A stretch of DNA of 64,000 nt from Streptomyces regalis (GTDB taxonomy: Bacteria; Actinomycetota; Actinomycetes; Streptomycetales; Streptomycetaceae), in NCBI RefSeq assembly GCF_001509475.1, contig NZ_LLZG01000118.1:1-64000 (forward strand), written 5' to 3'. The translations under genes were made by a program, and so were the position numbers. The notes under the pieces were generated by a model. It did not search any database, was not told the DNA's origin, and was given only the letters and a program-made list of their open reading frames with translations. Of the stretch, positions 1-7,900 are shown piece by piece (position 1 is the first letter of the stretch; each line of letters starts with the position of its first letter).

Positions 1-130
1 GACCCTGCGCGGCCTGCTCCTCGGCACCGAGATCGGCAACAACGGCTGGCTCGCCGTCGCCTGGTGCCTGGGACTCGCCGCACTCGGCTACCTCTGGTCG
101 ACCTCGAAGTTCAACGACGACCCGAAGTAA
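1..130 (+). CDS. ABC-2 type transporter permease, C-terminal fragment
   Basis: Only the last 42 residues and the TAA stop are inside the window. The visible part has one hydrophobic helix (AVAWCLGLAALGYLW) and a charged tail ending FNDDPK, preceded by a loop with GTEIGNNGW. This resembles the last transmembrane helix of DrrB-like drug-export permeases of actinobacteria, which pump hydrophobic compounds together with an ATPase normally encoded just upstream. The assignment rests on a short tail, so the substrate and subfamily are unknown. Confidence 0.6.
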   Translation, partial: TLRGLLLGTEIGNNGWLAVAWCLGLAALGYLWSTSKFNDDPK

Positions 131-437
131 CCGCCATGACAAGGCGGGCCACCTCCCGCAACCCGTCCCACCGAGGGCGGCGTACACCGACACCTCGTCG
201 GAGTGCGCCGCCCCGTTCGTACGTCAAGGTGCGCGGCCCCCTTCGTATGCGGGTCGGCTCGACAATGTCCGGACTCGTCCCATGCCCACCCTGCCCCCAC
301 ACCACGCGATCCACACCCACAACCACGCGGCCTACGCCACAGACCCCACCCACCCCTCCTACAGCCGTGATCGATCCGCAACCAATTCCGGTCTTGACCG
401 AGACCCATCAACCAGCTGCGTGATTACGCTCCCGAAC
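131..437. other. intergenic region, no gene seen
   Basis: About 300 bp between the permease stop and the monooxygenase start. Open frames here have no convincing start or family resemblance. A TTGACC box lies near 394, but no well-spaced -10 hexamer follows it. I see no strong terminator or repeat. Confidence 0.5.
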
Positions 438-1652
438 ATGGCCGACTCCACAGCGTCCCCGAGCACCCCTGCGGAACCGGGACGTCCGACCCCTACGGAC
501 CGCCCCGTCTACGTCATCGGCGGCGGCCCCGGCGGACTCTCCGTCGCGTACGCGCTGCGCGCCCAGGGACTGCGCGCCGTCGTGCTGGAGAAGTCGGACC
601 GGGTCGGCGCCTCCTGGCGGCGCCACTACGACCGACTCCATCTGCACACCACCCGACGGCTGTCGGGCCTGCCCGGGCTGCCGATGCCGCGCCGCTTCGG
701 GCGCTGGGTGTCCCGGGACGACGTCGTGCGCTACCTGGAGAAGTACGCCGAGCACCACGACCTGGAGATCGTCACCGGCGTCGAGGTCTCCCGCGTCGAG
801 CCCTCGCCCGACGGCTCCGGCTGGCTGCTGCACGCCACCGGCGGCCGTGAACTGACCGGCGCCGCGATCGTCGTGGCCACCGGTCACAACCACACCCCGT
901 ACCTCCCGGACTGGCCCGGACGGGACACCTACGGCGGCGAGTTCCTGCATGCCGGCGAGTACCGCAACCCCGCTCCCTACGCCGGCCGCGACGTCCTGGT
1001 CGTCGGCGTCGGCAACACCGGGGCCGAGATCGCCGTGGACCTGGTGGAGGGCGGGGCGGCACGGGTGCGGCTGGCGGTGCGGACGGTTCCGCACATCGTG
1101 CGCCGCTCGACCGCCGGGTGGCCCGCCCAGTTCACGAGCATCCTCGTACGACGGCTGCCGGTCGGGCTCGTCGACCGGCTCGCGCGGCCCGTGGCCAAGG
1201 TCAGCGTGCCGGACCTGTCGGCCCAGGGGCTGCCGCGCCCCGACACCGGCCTGTACAGCCGGGTGAAGGAAGGCGCGATCCCGGTGCTCGACGTCGGCCT
1301 CGTCGACGCCGTACGCGAGGGCCGGGTCGAGATCGTGGCCGCCGTCGACGGTTTCGAGGACGGGAAGGTCATCCTCGCCGACGGCACCCGCGTCTCGCCG
1401 GACGCCGTCATCGCCGCCACCGGCTACGTCCGTGGGCTCGAAGGCCTCGTCGGCCACCTGGACGTGCTCGACGCGCGCGGCAAGCCGGTCGTCCAGGGCG
1501 CCCGCGCCCCGAAGCACGCGCAAGGCCTCTACTTCCAGGGCTTCACCAATCCGATCAGCGGCAATCTCCGGGAGATGGCGATCGACGCGGCGAAGATCGC
1601 AAAGGCCATCACCCATGACCGCAGCCGAAAGGTCTCCCGACTGCCGGCCTGA
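438..1652 (+). CDS. flavin-containing monooxygenase (NAD(P)/FAD-dependent oxidoreductase)
   Basis: Predicted 404-residue soluble class B flavoprotein monooxygenase. An N-terminal FAD Rossmann motif (GGGPGGLSVAYALRAQG, residues about 26-42) is followed by the LEKSDRVGASWR region, a second dinucleotide-binding motif for NADPH (GVGNTGAEIAVDLVEGG, about 190-206) and a late ATGYVRG segment typical of the FMO/YUCCA group. Such enzymes insert one oxygen atom into small lipophilic or heteroatom substrates using NADPH and O2. The start at 438 (MADSTAS...) puts the FAD motif at the usual distance. The frame stays open to 282, but that extension is low-complexity His/Thr/Pro and looks untranslated. The gene appears monocistronic. 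The substrate cannot be inferred. Confidence 0.85.
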   Translation: MADSTASPSTPAEPGRPTPTDRPVYVIGGGPGGLSVAYALRAQGLRAVVLEKSDRVGASWRRHYDRLHLHTTRRLSGLPGLPMPRRFGRWVSRDDVVRYLEKYAEHHDLEIVTGVEVSRVEPSPDGSGWLLHATGGRELTGAAIVVATGHNHTPYLPDWPGRDTYGGEFLHAGEYRNPAPYAGRDVLVVGVGNTGAEIAVDLVEGGAARVRLAVRTVPHIVRRSTAGWPAQFTSILVRRLPVGLVDRLARPVAKVSVPDLSAQGLPRPDTGLYSRVKEGAIPVLDVGLVDAVREGRVEIVAAVDGFEDGKVILADGTRVSPDAVIAATGYVRGLEGLVGHLDVLDARGKPVVQGARAPKHAQGLYFQGFTNPISGNLREMAIDAAKIAKAITHDRSRKVSRLPA

Positions 1653-1840
1653 CCTCCGCCCAGGCCCCCCTCCGCCCGGGCCCCTCCGCCGTAGACACCC
1701 TCAACTCTCCTACGTAGATCCGTTGTTACTTGTGGGTCAGAAGTTGCGCAAGAGCTGTACCGCGCCACCGCACGGAGCCAGAATGTGAGCCCTGTTCAAC
1801 TTTCCGGCTCCACCCCCTCTCGCTACGACGGAGGACGCAC

Positions 1841-3382
1841 GTGGCACGCGAAGGACAGCTCACCCCACTCCCCCGGATCTCCCGGCGCTCACTCCTCGGC
1901 GGCGCGGCCGCCGCAGCCGGCGCCGCGACCCTCACCGCGACCACCGCCGGCACGGCCTCGGCGGCCACCCTCCCCCACTCTCGGCTTCGCTCGAGCGGGG
2001 GGACCCCCATGGCGGACGTCGCGATCATCGGCGCCGGTCTGGCCGGCCTCACCGCGGCCCGCGACCTGGTGGCGGCCGGCAAGTCGGTCGTCGTCCTGGA
2101 GGCCCGCGACCGCGTGGGCGGCCGGGTGGTGGGCCTGAACCTCGCGGGCGGCGGGGTCACCGAGGGCGGCGGCGAGTTCATCGGCCCCACCCAGGACCGC
2201 ATCAAGGCGCTCGCCGACTCCCTCGGCGTGCAGACCTTCGCCACCTACAACACCGGCAACAACCTCCTCTACAAGGACGGCAAGAAGACCCCCTACGCCA
2301 CCGACGGCATCCTCGGCTCGGTCCCGCCCGTCGACGCGGCCGGACTCGCCAACGCCGCGATCGTGCAGGCCACGCTCGACGACCTGGCCAAGCAGATCCC
2401 CGTCGACGCACCCTGGACCGCCGCCAAGGCCGACGAATGGGACCGGCAGACCTTCGAGACCTGGCTGCGCGCCAACACCGTCGTCCCATCGGCCAAGTTC
2501 CTCTTCGACGTGGCCTGCACGTCGATCTTCTCGGCCGAACCCCGTGAACTCTCCTTCCTGTTCGTCCTCTTCTACATCGCCGCCGCCGGCAACGCCTCGA
2601 ACCCCGGCACCCTGGAACGCCTCACCGAGACCGCGAACGGCGCCCAGGAACTGCGCTTCGTCGGCGGCTCCCAGCTGGTGCCGGTCAAACTCGCCGCCAC
2701 ACTCGGCGACCGGGTGGTGCTGAGCGCCCCGGTGCGCACGATCGCCAAGTCCGGCGGCAGTTACGTCGTGACGGCCGACGGCATCACCGTCACCGCCAAG
2801 AGGGTCGTCGTCGCCGCACCCCCGCCGATCGCCGCCCGCATCACCTACGACCCGGTCCTCCCGGCCTCCCGCGACCAGCTCACCCAGCGCCTGCCGATGG
2901 CCTCGGTCGGCAAGGCGATCGCGATCTACGACACCCCCTTCTGGCGCGCCGACGGCCTCAACGGCCAGGTCGTCAGCGACACCGGCGTGGTCAGCTCCAC
3001 CTTCGACAACTCCCCGCCCGACACCTCCTACGGCGCACTGATGGGCTTCATCGAGGCCGACGAGGCCCGCAAGCTGGACGCCGCGAGCGAGGCGGAGGTC
3101 CGGGCAGCGGTGCTGAAGGACTACGTCACGTACTTCGGCGAGAAAGCGGCCTCCCCCACCTCCTTCGTCCTGCAACGCTGGAACAACGAGCCCTACACCC
3201 GCGGCGGCCCCGTCTCCATCGCCGCACCCGGCGTCCTGACCCAGTACGGCCCGGCCCTGCGCGCGCCCGTCGGCGGCATCCACTGGGCAGGGACGGAGAC
3301 CTCCACCTACTGGATGGGCTTCATGGACGGGGCGGTGCGGTCGGGGGAGCGGGTGGCGAAGGAGGTGCTGGCGGTGCTGTGA
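1841..3382 (+). CDS. Tat-exported flavin monoamine oxidase family protein
   Basis: 513 residues. The GTG start at 1841 follows a GGAGGA ribosome site. Residues 10-40 form a twin-arginine signal (ISRRSLLGG, an Ala-rich core, then an ASA cleavage site), so the enzyme is probably exported folded with its FAD. The FAD motif GAGLAGLTAARDLVAAG and the LEARDRVGGRV segment follow, and the C-terminal WAGTETSTYWMGFMDGAVRSG is the flavin-binding end typical of monoamine/putrescine oxidases. The expected activity is oxidative deamination of amines, giving aldehyde, ammonia and H2O2 outside the membrane. Between signal and catalytic domain lies a 40-bp Streptomyces-type palindromic repeat (1971-2010). An ATG at 2009 could start a cytoplasmic form, but the signal and ribosome site favour 1841. 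Confidence 0.85.
   Translation: MAREGQLTPLPRISRRSLLGGAAAAAGAATLTATTAGTASAATLPHSRLRSSGGTPMADVAIIGAGLAGLTAARDLVAAGKSVVVLEARDRVGGRVVGLNLAGGGVTEGGGEFIGPTQDRIKALADSLGVQTFATYNTGNNLLYKDGKKTPYATDGILGSVPPVDAAGLANAAIVQATLDDLAKQIPVDAPWTAAKADEWDRQTFETWLRANTVVPSAKFLFDVACTSIFSAEPRELSFLFVLFYIAAAGNASNPGTLERLTETANGAQELRFVGGSQLVPVKLAATLGDRVVLSAPVRTIAKSGGSYVVTADGITVTAKRVVVAAPPPIAARITYDPVLPASRDQLTQRLPMASVGKAIAIYDTPFWRADGLNGQVVSDTGVVSSTFDNSPPDTSYGALMGFIEADEARKLDAASEAEVRAAVLKDYVTYFGEKAASPTSFVLQRWNNEPYTRGGPVSIAAPGVLTQYGPALRAPVGGIHWAGTETSTYWMGFMDGAVRSGERVAKEVLAVL
1971..2010 (+). repeat. small palindromic repeat inside a coding sequence
   Basis: A near-palindrome with arms TCCCCC...GGGGGGA around CGGCTTCG, followed by CCCCCAT. 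From general knowledge of Streptomyces genomes, this motif recurs in many species near gene starts. Here it is read in frame as PHSRLRSSGGTP between the Tat signal and the FAD domain of the amine oxidase. Confidence 0.55.
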
Positions 3383-3463
3383 GCGCAGCCCGCGCGGACT
3401 CAGCGTGGCCCGCGTGGAGCTTGCCAGGCATGTCGCCGCCCAACTTTGCATGCACAGCCATTC

Positions 3464-3503
3464 CTGACAGTGCGTCAGTTCCTTTAATCTGACACTGCGT
3501 CAG
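3464..3503. promoter_or_regulatory. tandem TetR-type operators
   Basis: Two 15-bp palindromes, CTGACAGTGCGTCAG (3464-3478) and CTGACACTGCGTCAG (3489-3503), lie 25 bp apart, 33 to 72 bp before the acyl-CoA synthetase start. Both belong to the CTGACGNTCCGTCAG family found at other catabolic promoters in this window. Positioned to repress the synthetase/hydratase operon. Confidence 0.65.
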
Positions 3504-3535
3504 TTAATCGCTGTCACACAGGAGCGGGCGGACCG

Positions 3536-5761
3536 ATGCTTGGATCAACCCACGGCACCCTCACCACCGACTCCCGCCGGGCCCGGGTCATCGCCTGTGG
3601 CGAGCAGCCCGGGCCTGCCGTCCACGGCCGGCCGGCCGAGGTCGACGATCTCGACGTCAGCGGCCGACCGCTGTACTCCGACGTGCCCGATCTGGACCGG
3701 TTCTTCCGGCCGGAGTCGGTCGCGGTGATCGGCGCCTCGGACGCCGAGGGCCGGCCGAACACCGGTGTCACCCGCCAGCTGATCGCCTGGTCCGAGCGGG
3801 TCGGCGCCCGGCTCCATCCGGTGCACCCGAACCGTCCGTCCGTCTTCGGCATCCCCTGCTCTCCTTCCGTCGCCGACCTGCCCGAGCAGGTCGATCTCGC
3901 CGTACTGCTGGTCGCCGACCCCCTTTTGGTGATCGAGGAACTGGCCGAGGCCAAGGTGAAGTTCGCCGTCGTCTTCGCCTCCGGGTTCGCGGAGACCGGC
4001 GAGGAGGGCGCGGCCGCGCAGGACCGGCTCACCGCCGCCGTCGAACGGTCCGGGATGCGGCTGCTGGGCCCCAACACCAACCTCAACGCCTTCGAGCGGT
4101 TCCGCGACGACCTGGACGGTCCCGCGATCGCCCTGATCACCCAGTCCGGCCACCAGGGCCGCCCCGTCTTCGCCCTCCAGGAGCTCGGCATCCGCCTGAG
4201 CCACTGGGCGCCGACCGGCAACGAGGCCGACCTGGAGACCGCCGACTTCATCTCCTACTTCGCCGAGCGGCCCGAGGTGGGCGCCATAGCCTGCTACGTC
4301 GAGGGGTTGAAGGACGGCCGCTCCTTCCTCCTCGCCGCCGACCGGGCCGCCCGCCGCAAGGTGCCGGTCGTCGCCGTCAAGGTGGGCCGGACCGAGACCG
4401 GCGCGCGCACGGCCGCCTCACACACCGGCAAGCTGACCGGCGCGGACGCGGTGGTGGACGCGGCGATGCGGCAGTACGGGGTGATCCGGGTCGACGGCCT
4501 GGACGAACTCCAGGACACCGCCACCCTGCTGGCCCGCGCGAAACCGCCGCGCGCCGACGGCGTCGTCGTCTATTCGATCTCGGGCGGCACGGGCGCGCAC
4601 TTCGCCGACCTGGCGAGCGAGGCGGGACTGAGGCTGCCGGCGCTGTCGGAGGCCAGGCAGGCCGAGCTGCACCAGTGGATACCCGAGTACCTGAGTGTGG
4701 CCAACCCGGTCGACAACGGCGGCCATCCCGTCGGCGACTGGCGCGGCCGGAAGATCATCGACGCGATCCTCGACGACCCCGAGGTCGGGGTGCTGATCTG
4801 CCCGGTCACCGGCCCCTTCCCACCGCTCAGCGACCGGTTGGTCCAGGACCTGGTGGACGCGGCCGAGCGGACGGACAAGCTGGTGTGCGTGGTGTGGGGG
4901 TCGCCGGTCGGCACCGAGCCGGCGTACCGCGAGGTCCTGCTCGGCTCCTCGCGCGTGGCCACCTTCCGCACGGTGGCGAACTGCATCACCGCCGTCCGCG
5001 CCTACCTCGACCACCATCGCTTCGTCGCCGGCTACCGCTCCCCGTTCGACGAGGCCCCGCGCACCCCCTCGCCGTCCTTCCGCAAGGCGCAGGCACTGAT
5101 GCGCCCGGGCCAGCAGTTGAGCGAGCACGCGGCGAAGCAGTTGCTGCGGGCGTACGGAATCCGCGTCCCGCGCGAGCAGCTGGTGACGAGCGCGGCGGCC
5201 GCCGTACGGGCCGCGGGCCTGGTGGGCTACCCCGTGGTGATGAAGGCGTCCGGCGCGCAGATCGCCCACAAGACCGAGCTGGGACTGGTCAAGATCGGGC
5301 TCACCTCTGCCAGCCAGGTACGGGACTCCTACCGGGAGCTGACGGACATCGCCCGCTACGAGGACGTCTCCCTGGACGGCGTCCTGGTCTGCCAGATGGT
5401 CGAGCGGGGCGTCGAGATGGTGGTGGGCGCCGCGCACGACGAGCTGTTTGGCCCGACCGTGACGGTCGGACTCGGCGGAGTGCTGGTGGAGGTACTCGGC
5501 GACACCGCCGTACGCGTGCCGCCCTTCGGTGAGGAGCAGGCGCGGGACATGCTCGCCGAACTGCGCGGGCGGGCCCTGCTCGACGGGGTCAGGGGGCGCC
5601 CCCCGGCGGACCTCGACGCGCTCGTGGAAGTCGTCCTGCGGGTGCAGCGCATGGCCCTGGAGCTGGAGGACGACCTCGCGGAGCTCGACATCAACCCGCT
5701 GATGGTGCTGCCCAGGGGGCAGGGCGCGGTGGCGCTGGACGCGTTGGTGGTGTGCCGCTGA
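3536..5761 (+). CDS. acetate--CoA ligase family (ADP-forming-type acyl-CoA synthetase, fused alpha-beta)
   Basis: 741 residues. An N-terminal CoA-binding Rossmann domain (FFRPESVAVIGASDAEGRPN) is followed by succinyl-CoA-ligase-like domains (GPNTNLNAF; ITQSGHQGRP; SISGGTGAHFADLA) and a C-terminal ATP-grasp domain (VGYPVVMKASGAQIAHKTELG; ELDINPL). The family makes or cleaves acyl-CoA through a phospho-His intermediate. In the QSGHQGRP segment the His sits at the place expected for the phosphorylated residue. The length fits single-chain versions. The start at 3536 follows AGGAG. The next gene begins 2 bp after the stop, so the enoyl-CoA hydratase is co-transcribed. Two operator copies lie upstream. 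Likely role: activation of a carboxylic acid to its CoA ester, or energy conservation at the end of the pathway. Confidence 0.85.
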   Translation: MLGSTHGTLTTDSRRARVIACGEQPGPAVHGRPAEVDDLDVSGRPLYSDVPDLDRFFRPESVAVIGASDAEGRPNTGVTRQLIAWSERVGARLHPVHPNRPSVFGIPCSPSVADLPEQVDLAVLLVADPLLVIEELAEAKVKFAVVFASGFAETGEEGAAAQDRLTAAVERSGMRLLGPNTNLNAFERFRDDLDGPAIALITQSGHQGRPVFALQELGIRLSHWAPTGNEADLETADFISYFAERPEVGAIACYVEGLKDGRSFLLAADRAARRKVPVVAVKVGRTETGARTAASHTGKLTGADAVVDAAMRQYGVIRVDGLDELQDTATLLARAKPPRADGVVVYSISGGTGAHFADLASEAGLRLPALSEARQAELHQWIPEYLSVANPVDNGGHPVGDWRGRKIIDAILDDPEVGVLICPVTGPFPPLSDRLVQDLVDAAERTDKLVCVVWGSPVGTEPAYREVLLGSSRVATFRTVANCITAVRAYLDHHRFVAGYRSPFDEAPRTPSPSFRKAQALMRPGQQLSEHAAKQLLRAYGIRVPREQLVTSAAAAVRAAGLVGYPVVMKASGAQIAHKTELGLVKIGLTSASQVRDSYRELTDIARYEDVSLDGVLVCQMVERGVEMVVGAAHDELFGPTVTVGLGGVLVEVLGDTAVRVPPFGEEQARDMLAELRGRALLDGVRGRPPADLDALVEVVLRVQRMALELEDDLAELDINPLMVLPRGQGAVALDALVVCR

Positions 5762-5762
5762 G

Positions 5763-6617
5763 ATGGCTGCCGACGATGAGATGAACATGCCCACTTCCCC
5801 CCCTGTGCCCGGAAATCCCGTCGATTCCGTTGATTCATTGGTACTGCACGCCACTGACAATCAGGTCTGCCGCATCACCCTCAACCGCCCCGAATCCCTC
5901 AACGCAATCACCCCTGACCAGCGAGAACGCATCATCCAGCTACTCGCCGACGCCTCCGCGGACCCCGGCGTACGGGCCGTCGTACTGACCGGAACGGGCC
6001 GCGGTTTCTGCGCCGGGGCCGATCTGCGGGGCGGGTCGGCGGCCGGTGAGCGGATCCCCGGCGATGTCGCCCGCACGATCCGCCTCGGCGCCCAGCGCCT
6101 GATCGCCGCCGTCCTCGACTGCGAGAAGCCGGTGATCGCGGCGGTGAACGGCACGGCGGCCGGCCTCGGCGCACACCTCGCCTTCGCCTGCGACCTCGTA
6201 CTGGCCGCCGAATCCGCGAAGTTCATCGAGGTGTTCGTCCGGCGCGGCCTCGTCCCCGACGGCGGCGGCGCCTATCTCCTCCCCCGCCTGATCGGCCCCC
6301 AGCGGACGAAGGAGCTGATGTTCTTCGGCGACGCGCTCACCGCACCGGACGCCGAGCGCCTCGGTCTGGTCAACCGGGTCGTGGTCGACGGCGAGTTGGA
6401 CAAGACGGCCCGCGAGTGGGCCGAACGCCTCGCCACCGGTCCGACCCGCGCCCTCGCCCTCACCAAACAGCTGGTCAACGCCTCCCTCGACACCGACCGC
6501 ACCACCGCCTTCGCGGTGGAGGCGGCCGCGCAGGAGATCAACATGACGACGGTGGACGCACGGGAGGGCGTGGCGAGTTTCGTGGAGCGCAGGAGCGCCG
6601 AGTACAAGGGGCGGTGA
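5763..6617 (+). CDS. enoyl-CoA hydratase/isomerase family protein
   Basis: 284 residues of crotonase fold. GRGFCAGADLRGG (about 78-90) and NGTAAGLGAHLAFACDL form the two oxyanion-hole strands, and RRGLVPDGGGAYLLPRLIG carries the acidic active-site region. It would hydrate 2-enoyl-CoA to 3-hydroxyacyl-CoA in the cytoplasm. It starts directly after the acyl-CoA synthetase stop, indicating translational coupling. The ATG at 5763 is taken; ATGs at 5781 and 5787 are alternatives because the first 20 residues are poorly conserved in character. Crotonase proteins vary in chemistry, so isomerase or hydrolase activity is possible. Confidence 0.87.
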   Translation: MAADDEMNMPTSPPVPGNPVDSVDSLVLHATDNQVCRITLNRPESLNAITPDQRERIIQLLADASADPGVRAVVLTGTGRGFCAGADLRGGSAAGERIPGDVARTIRLGAQRLIAAVLDCEKPVIAAVNGTAAGLGAHLAFACDLVLAAESAKFIEVFVRRGLVPDGGGAYLLPRLIGPQRTKELMFFGDALTAPDAERLGLVNRVVVDGELDKTAREWAERLATGPTRALALTKQLVNASLDTDRTTAFAVEAAAQEINMTTVDAREGVASFVERRSAEYKGR

Positions 6618-6643
6618 GCCGGCCCCTGCACATCCCTTCCGAT

Positions 6644-6658
6644 CTGACGCTCCGTCAG
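6644..6658. promoter_or_regulatory. TetR-type operator
   Basis: CTGACGCTCCGTCAG, a perfect 6-3-6 palindrome of the family seen at 3464, 3489, 16482, 20846 and 20930. It ends only 5 bp before the first possible start of the flavin reductase gene. Translation may therefore be leaderless or begin downstream, at 6757. Confidence 0.65.
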
Positions 6659-6663
6659 CTTCA

Positions 6664-7317
6664 ATGGATGGCGTGATGGGACACGCAGGGATGGCGGCGG
6701 CCGCCGTCCGCTACCTCAGGTCGGTCAGGGCAGCTCCCGAACGGGAGCCCGTCGAAATGCTGCCGCGCCCGGAGTTGCGGTGCGTCGGCGAGGACGAGCG
6801 GGCTCCGGTCGGACAGGCGGAGTTCCGGCGCGTCCTGGGGAACTTCGCGACGGGTGTGGCCGTTGTCACGGCACCGGCCACCGCCGGTGCCCCGCAAGCC
6901 CCCGGCTCCACCGACGACCCGCAAGCCGCAGCCCCCGCCGGTTTCGCCTGCCAGTCCTTCTCCTCCCTCTCCCTCGACCCGCCCCTGGTCGCCTTCATGG
7001 TCGGCCGTACGTCGACGACATGGCCGCGCATCGCCCGTGCGGGCGTCTTCTGCGTGAACGTCCTGAGCGCCGGCCAGGCCGAGCTGTGCCGCGCCTTCGC
7101 GGTGAGCGGCGCGGACAAGTTCGCGGGCGTCAGCTACGACGCGGCTCCCGCGTCCGGCTCCCCGCGCCTCGCCGGCACGCTCGCGTGGATCGACTGCACG
7201 ATCCACGCGGTGCACACAGGGGGCGACCATCTGATCGTCGTGGGCCGGGTGGAAGCCCTGGGGGCGAGCGACGGGGAGGAGGCGCCGCTGCTGTTCCACA
7301 AGGGGCGGTTCCTATGA
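6664..7317 (+). CDS. flavin reductase family protein
   Basis: Up to 217 residues. The split-barrel flavin reductase domain begins at FRRVLGNFATGVAVVTA (about residue 58), followed by GFACQSFSSLSLDPPLVAF (FMN/FAD phosphate and ring contacts) and WPRIARAGVFCVNVLSAGQ. Such proteins supply reduced flavin to two-component monooxygenases or act as FMN oxidoreductases. An insertion of roughly 20 Ala/Pro/Gly-rich residues (about 76-97) splits the first strand region. The ATG at 6757, nine bases after GGGAG, would give 186 residues and allow a normal leader after the operator. The 6664 start is kept as the longest frame. A partner oxygenase component is not adjacent. Confidence 0.8.
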   Translation: MDGVMGHAGMAAAAVRYLRSVRAAPEREPVEMLPRPELRCVGEDERAPVGQAEFRRVLGNFATGVAVVTAPATAGAPQAPGSTDDPQAAAPAGFACQSFSSLSLDPPLVAFMVGRTSTTWPRIARAGVFCVNVLSAGQAELCRAFAVSGADKFAGVSYDAAPASGSPRLAGTLAWIDCTIHAVHTGGDHLIVVGRVEALGASDGEEAPLLFHKGRFL

Positions 7318-7357
7318 GCGGAACTCTGTGCTCGGCGGCCTCTGCCATCGTGAGGCC

Positions 7358-7864
7358 ATGGGTGAATTGGTTGAGCGGGTCAACGAGCAGGACGAAGTGC
7401 TGGCCGTTGTGGACAGAGGTGATGCGATTCGCCACAGATGGCTGCATCGCATAGCAACGATCGTGTGCCGTGACGCCGACGGACGGGTACTCGTGCACCG
7501 CCGTCCGGACGACGTGTCTCTCTTCCCGGGACAGTTCAACTGGATGCTCGGAGGCGCTGTGGGCGTTGCCGAGTCGTATGCAGACGCCGCCGCGCAGGAG
7601 TTGACAGAGGAACTCGGTGTCCAGGGTCGCCCACAGTTCGTGTTCAAGTTCATGTGCGCAGGGGCGATCAGTCCGTACTGGCTCGGCTTGCACGAGGTTG
7701 TTGTCACGGAACCGGTCCAGCCCGACCCCTCGGAGATCGCTTGGCATGACTGGCTGACGGAATCCGAACTGATCGACCTGGTCCGCCATCAGGCGTTCGT
7801 TTCGGATGCCCGTGAGGCATTCAACCGGTATCGCGCCCTGACCCACCAGCCGGAAATGAAGTGA
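7358..7864 (+). CDS. NUDIX hydrolase
   Basis: 168 residues. The Nudix box spans about residues 68-91: GGAVGVAESYADAAAQELTE followed by ELGV. It fits G-x5-E-x7-R-E-U-x-E-E-x-G-U except that the conserved Arg is Gln. The acidic metal ligands are intact, so pyrophosphohydrolase activity remains possible. The ...VHRRPDDVSLFPGQFNWMLGG... context resembles the isopentenyl-diphosphate-isomerase-like / YfcD group. The ATG at 7358 sits just after GAGG. It is convergent with the following MFS gene. Its base composition is somewhat less GC-biased at third positions than its neighbours. Confidence 0.85.
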   Translation: MGELVERVNEQDEVLAVVDRGDAIRHRWLHRIATIVCRDADGRVLVHRRPDDVSLFPGQFNWMLGGAVGVAESYADAAAQELTEELGVQGRPQFVFKFMCAGAISPYWLGLHEVVVTEPVQPDPSEIAWHDWLTESELIDLVRHQAFVSDAREAFNRYRALTHQPEMK

Positions 7865-7900
7865 GCTCGGCTTCTGGCTGGTTACGCCAGGAAACGACTC

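Noticed and set aside
408..1616. 402-codon antisense frame opposite the monooxygenase
   Set aside because: Typical long shadow frame of GC-rich DNA; no domain, start signal or codon bias.
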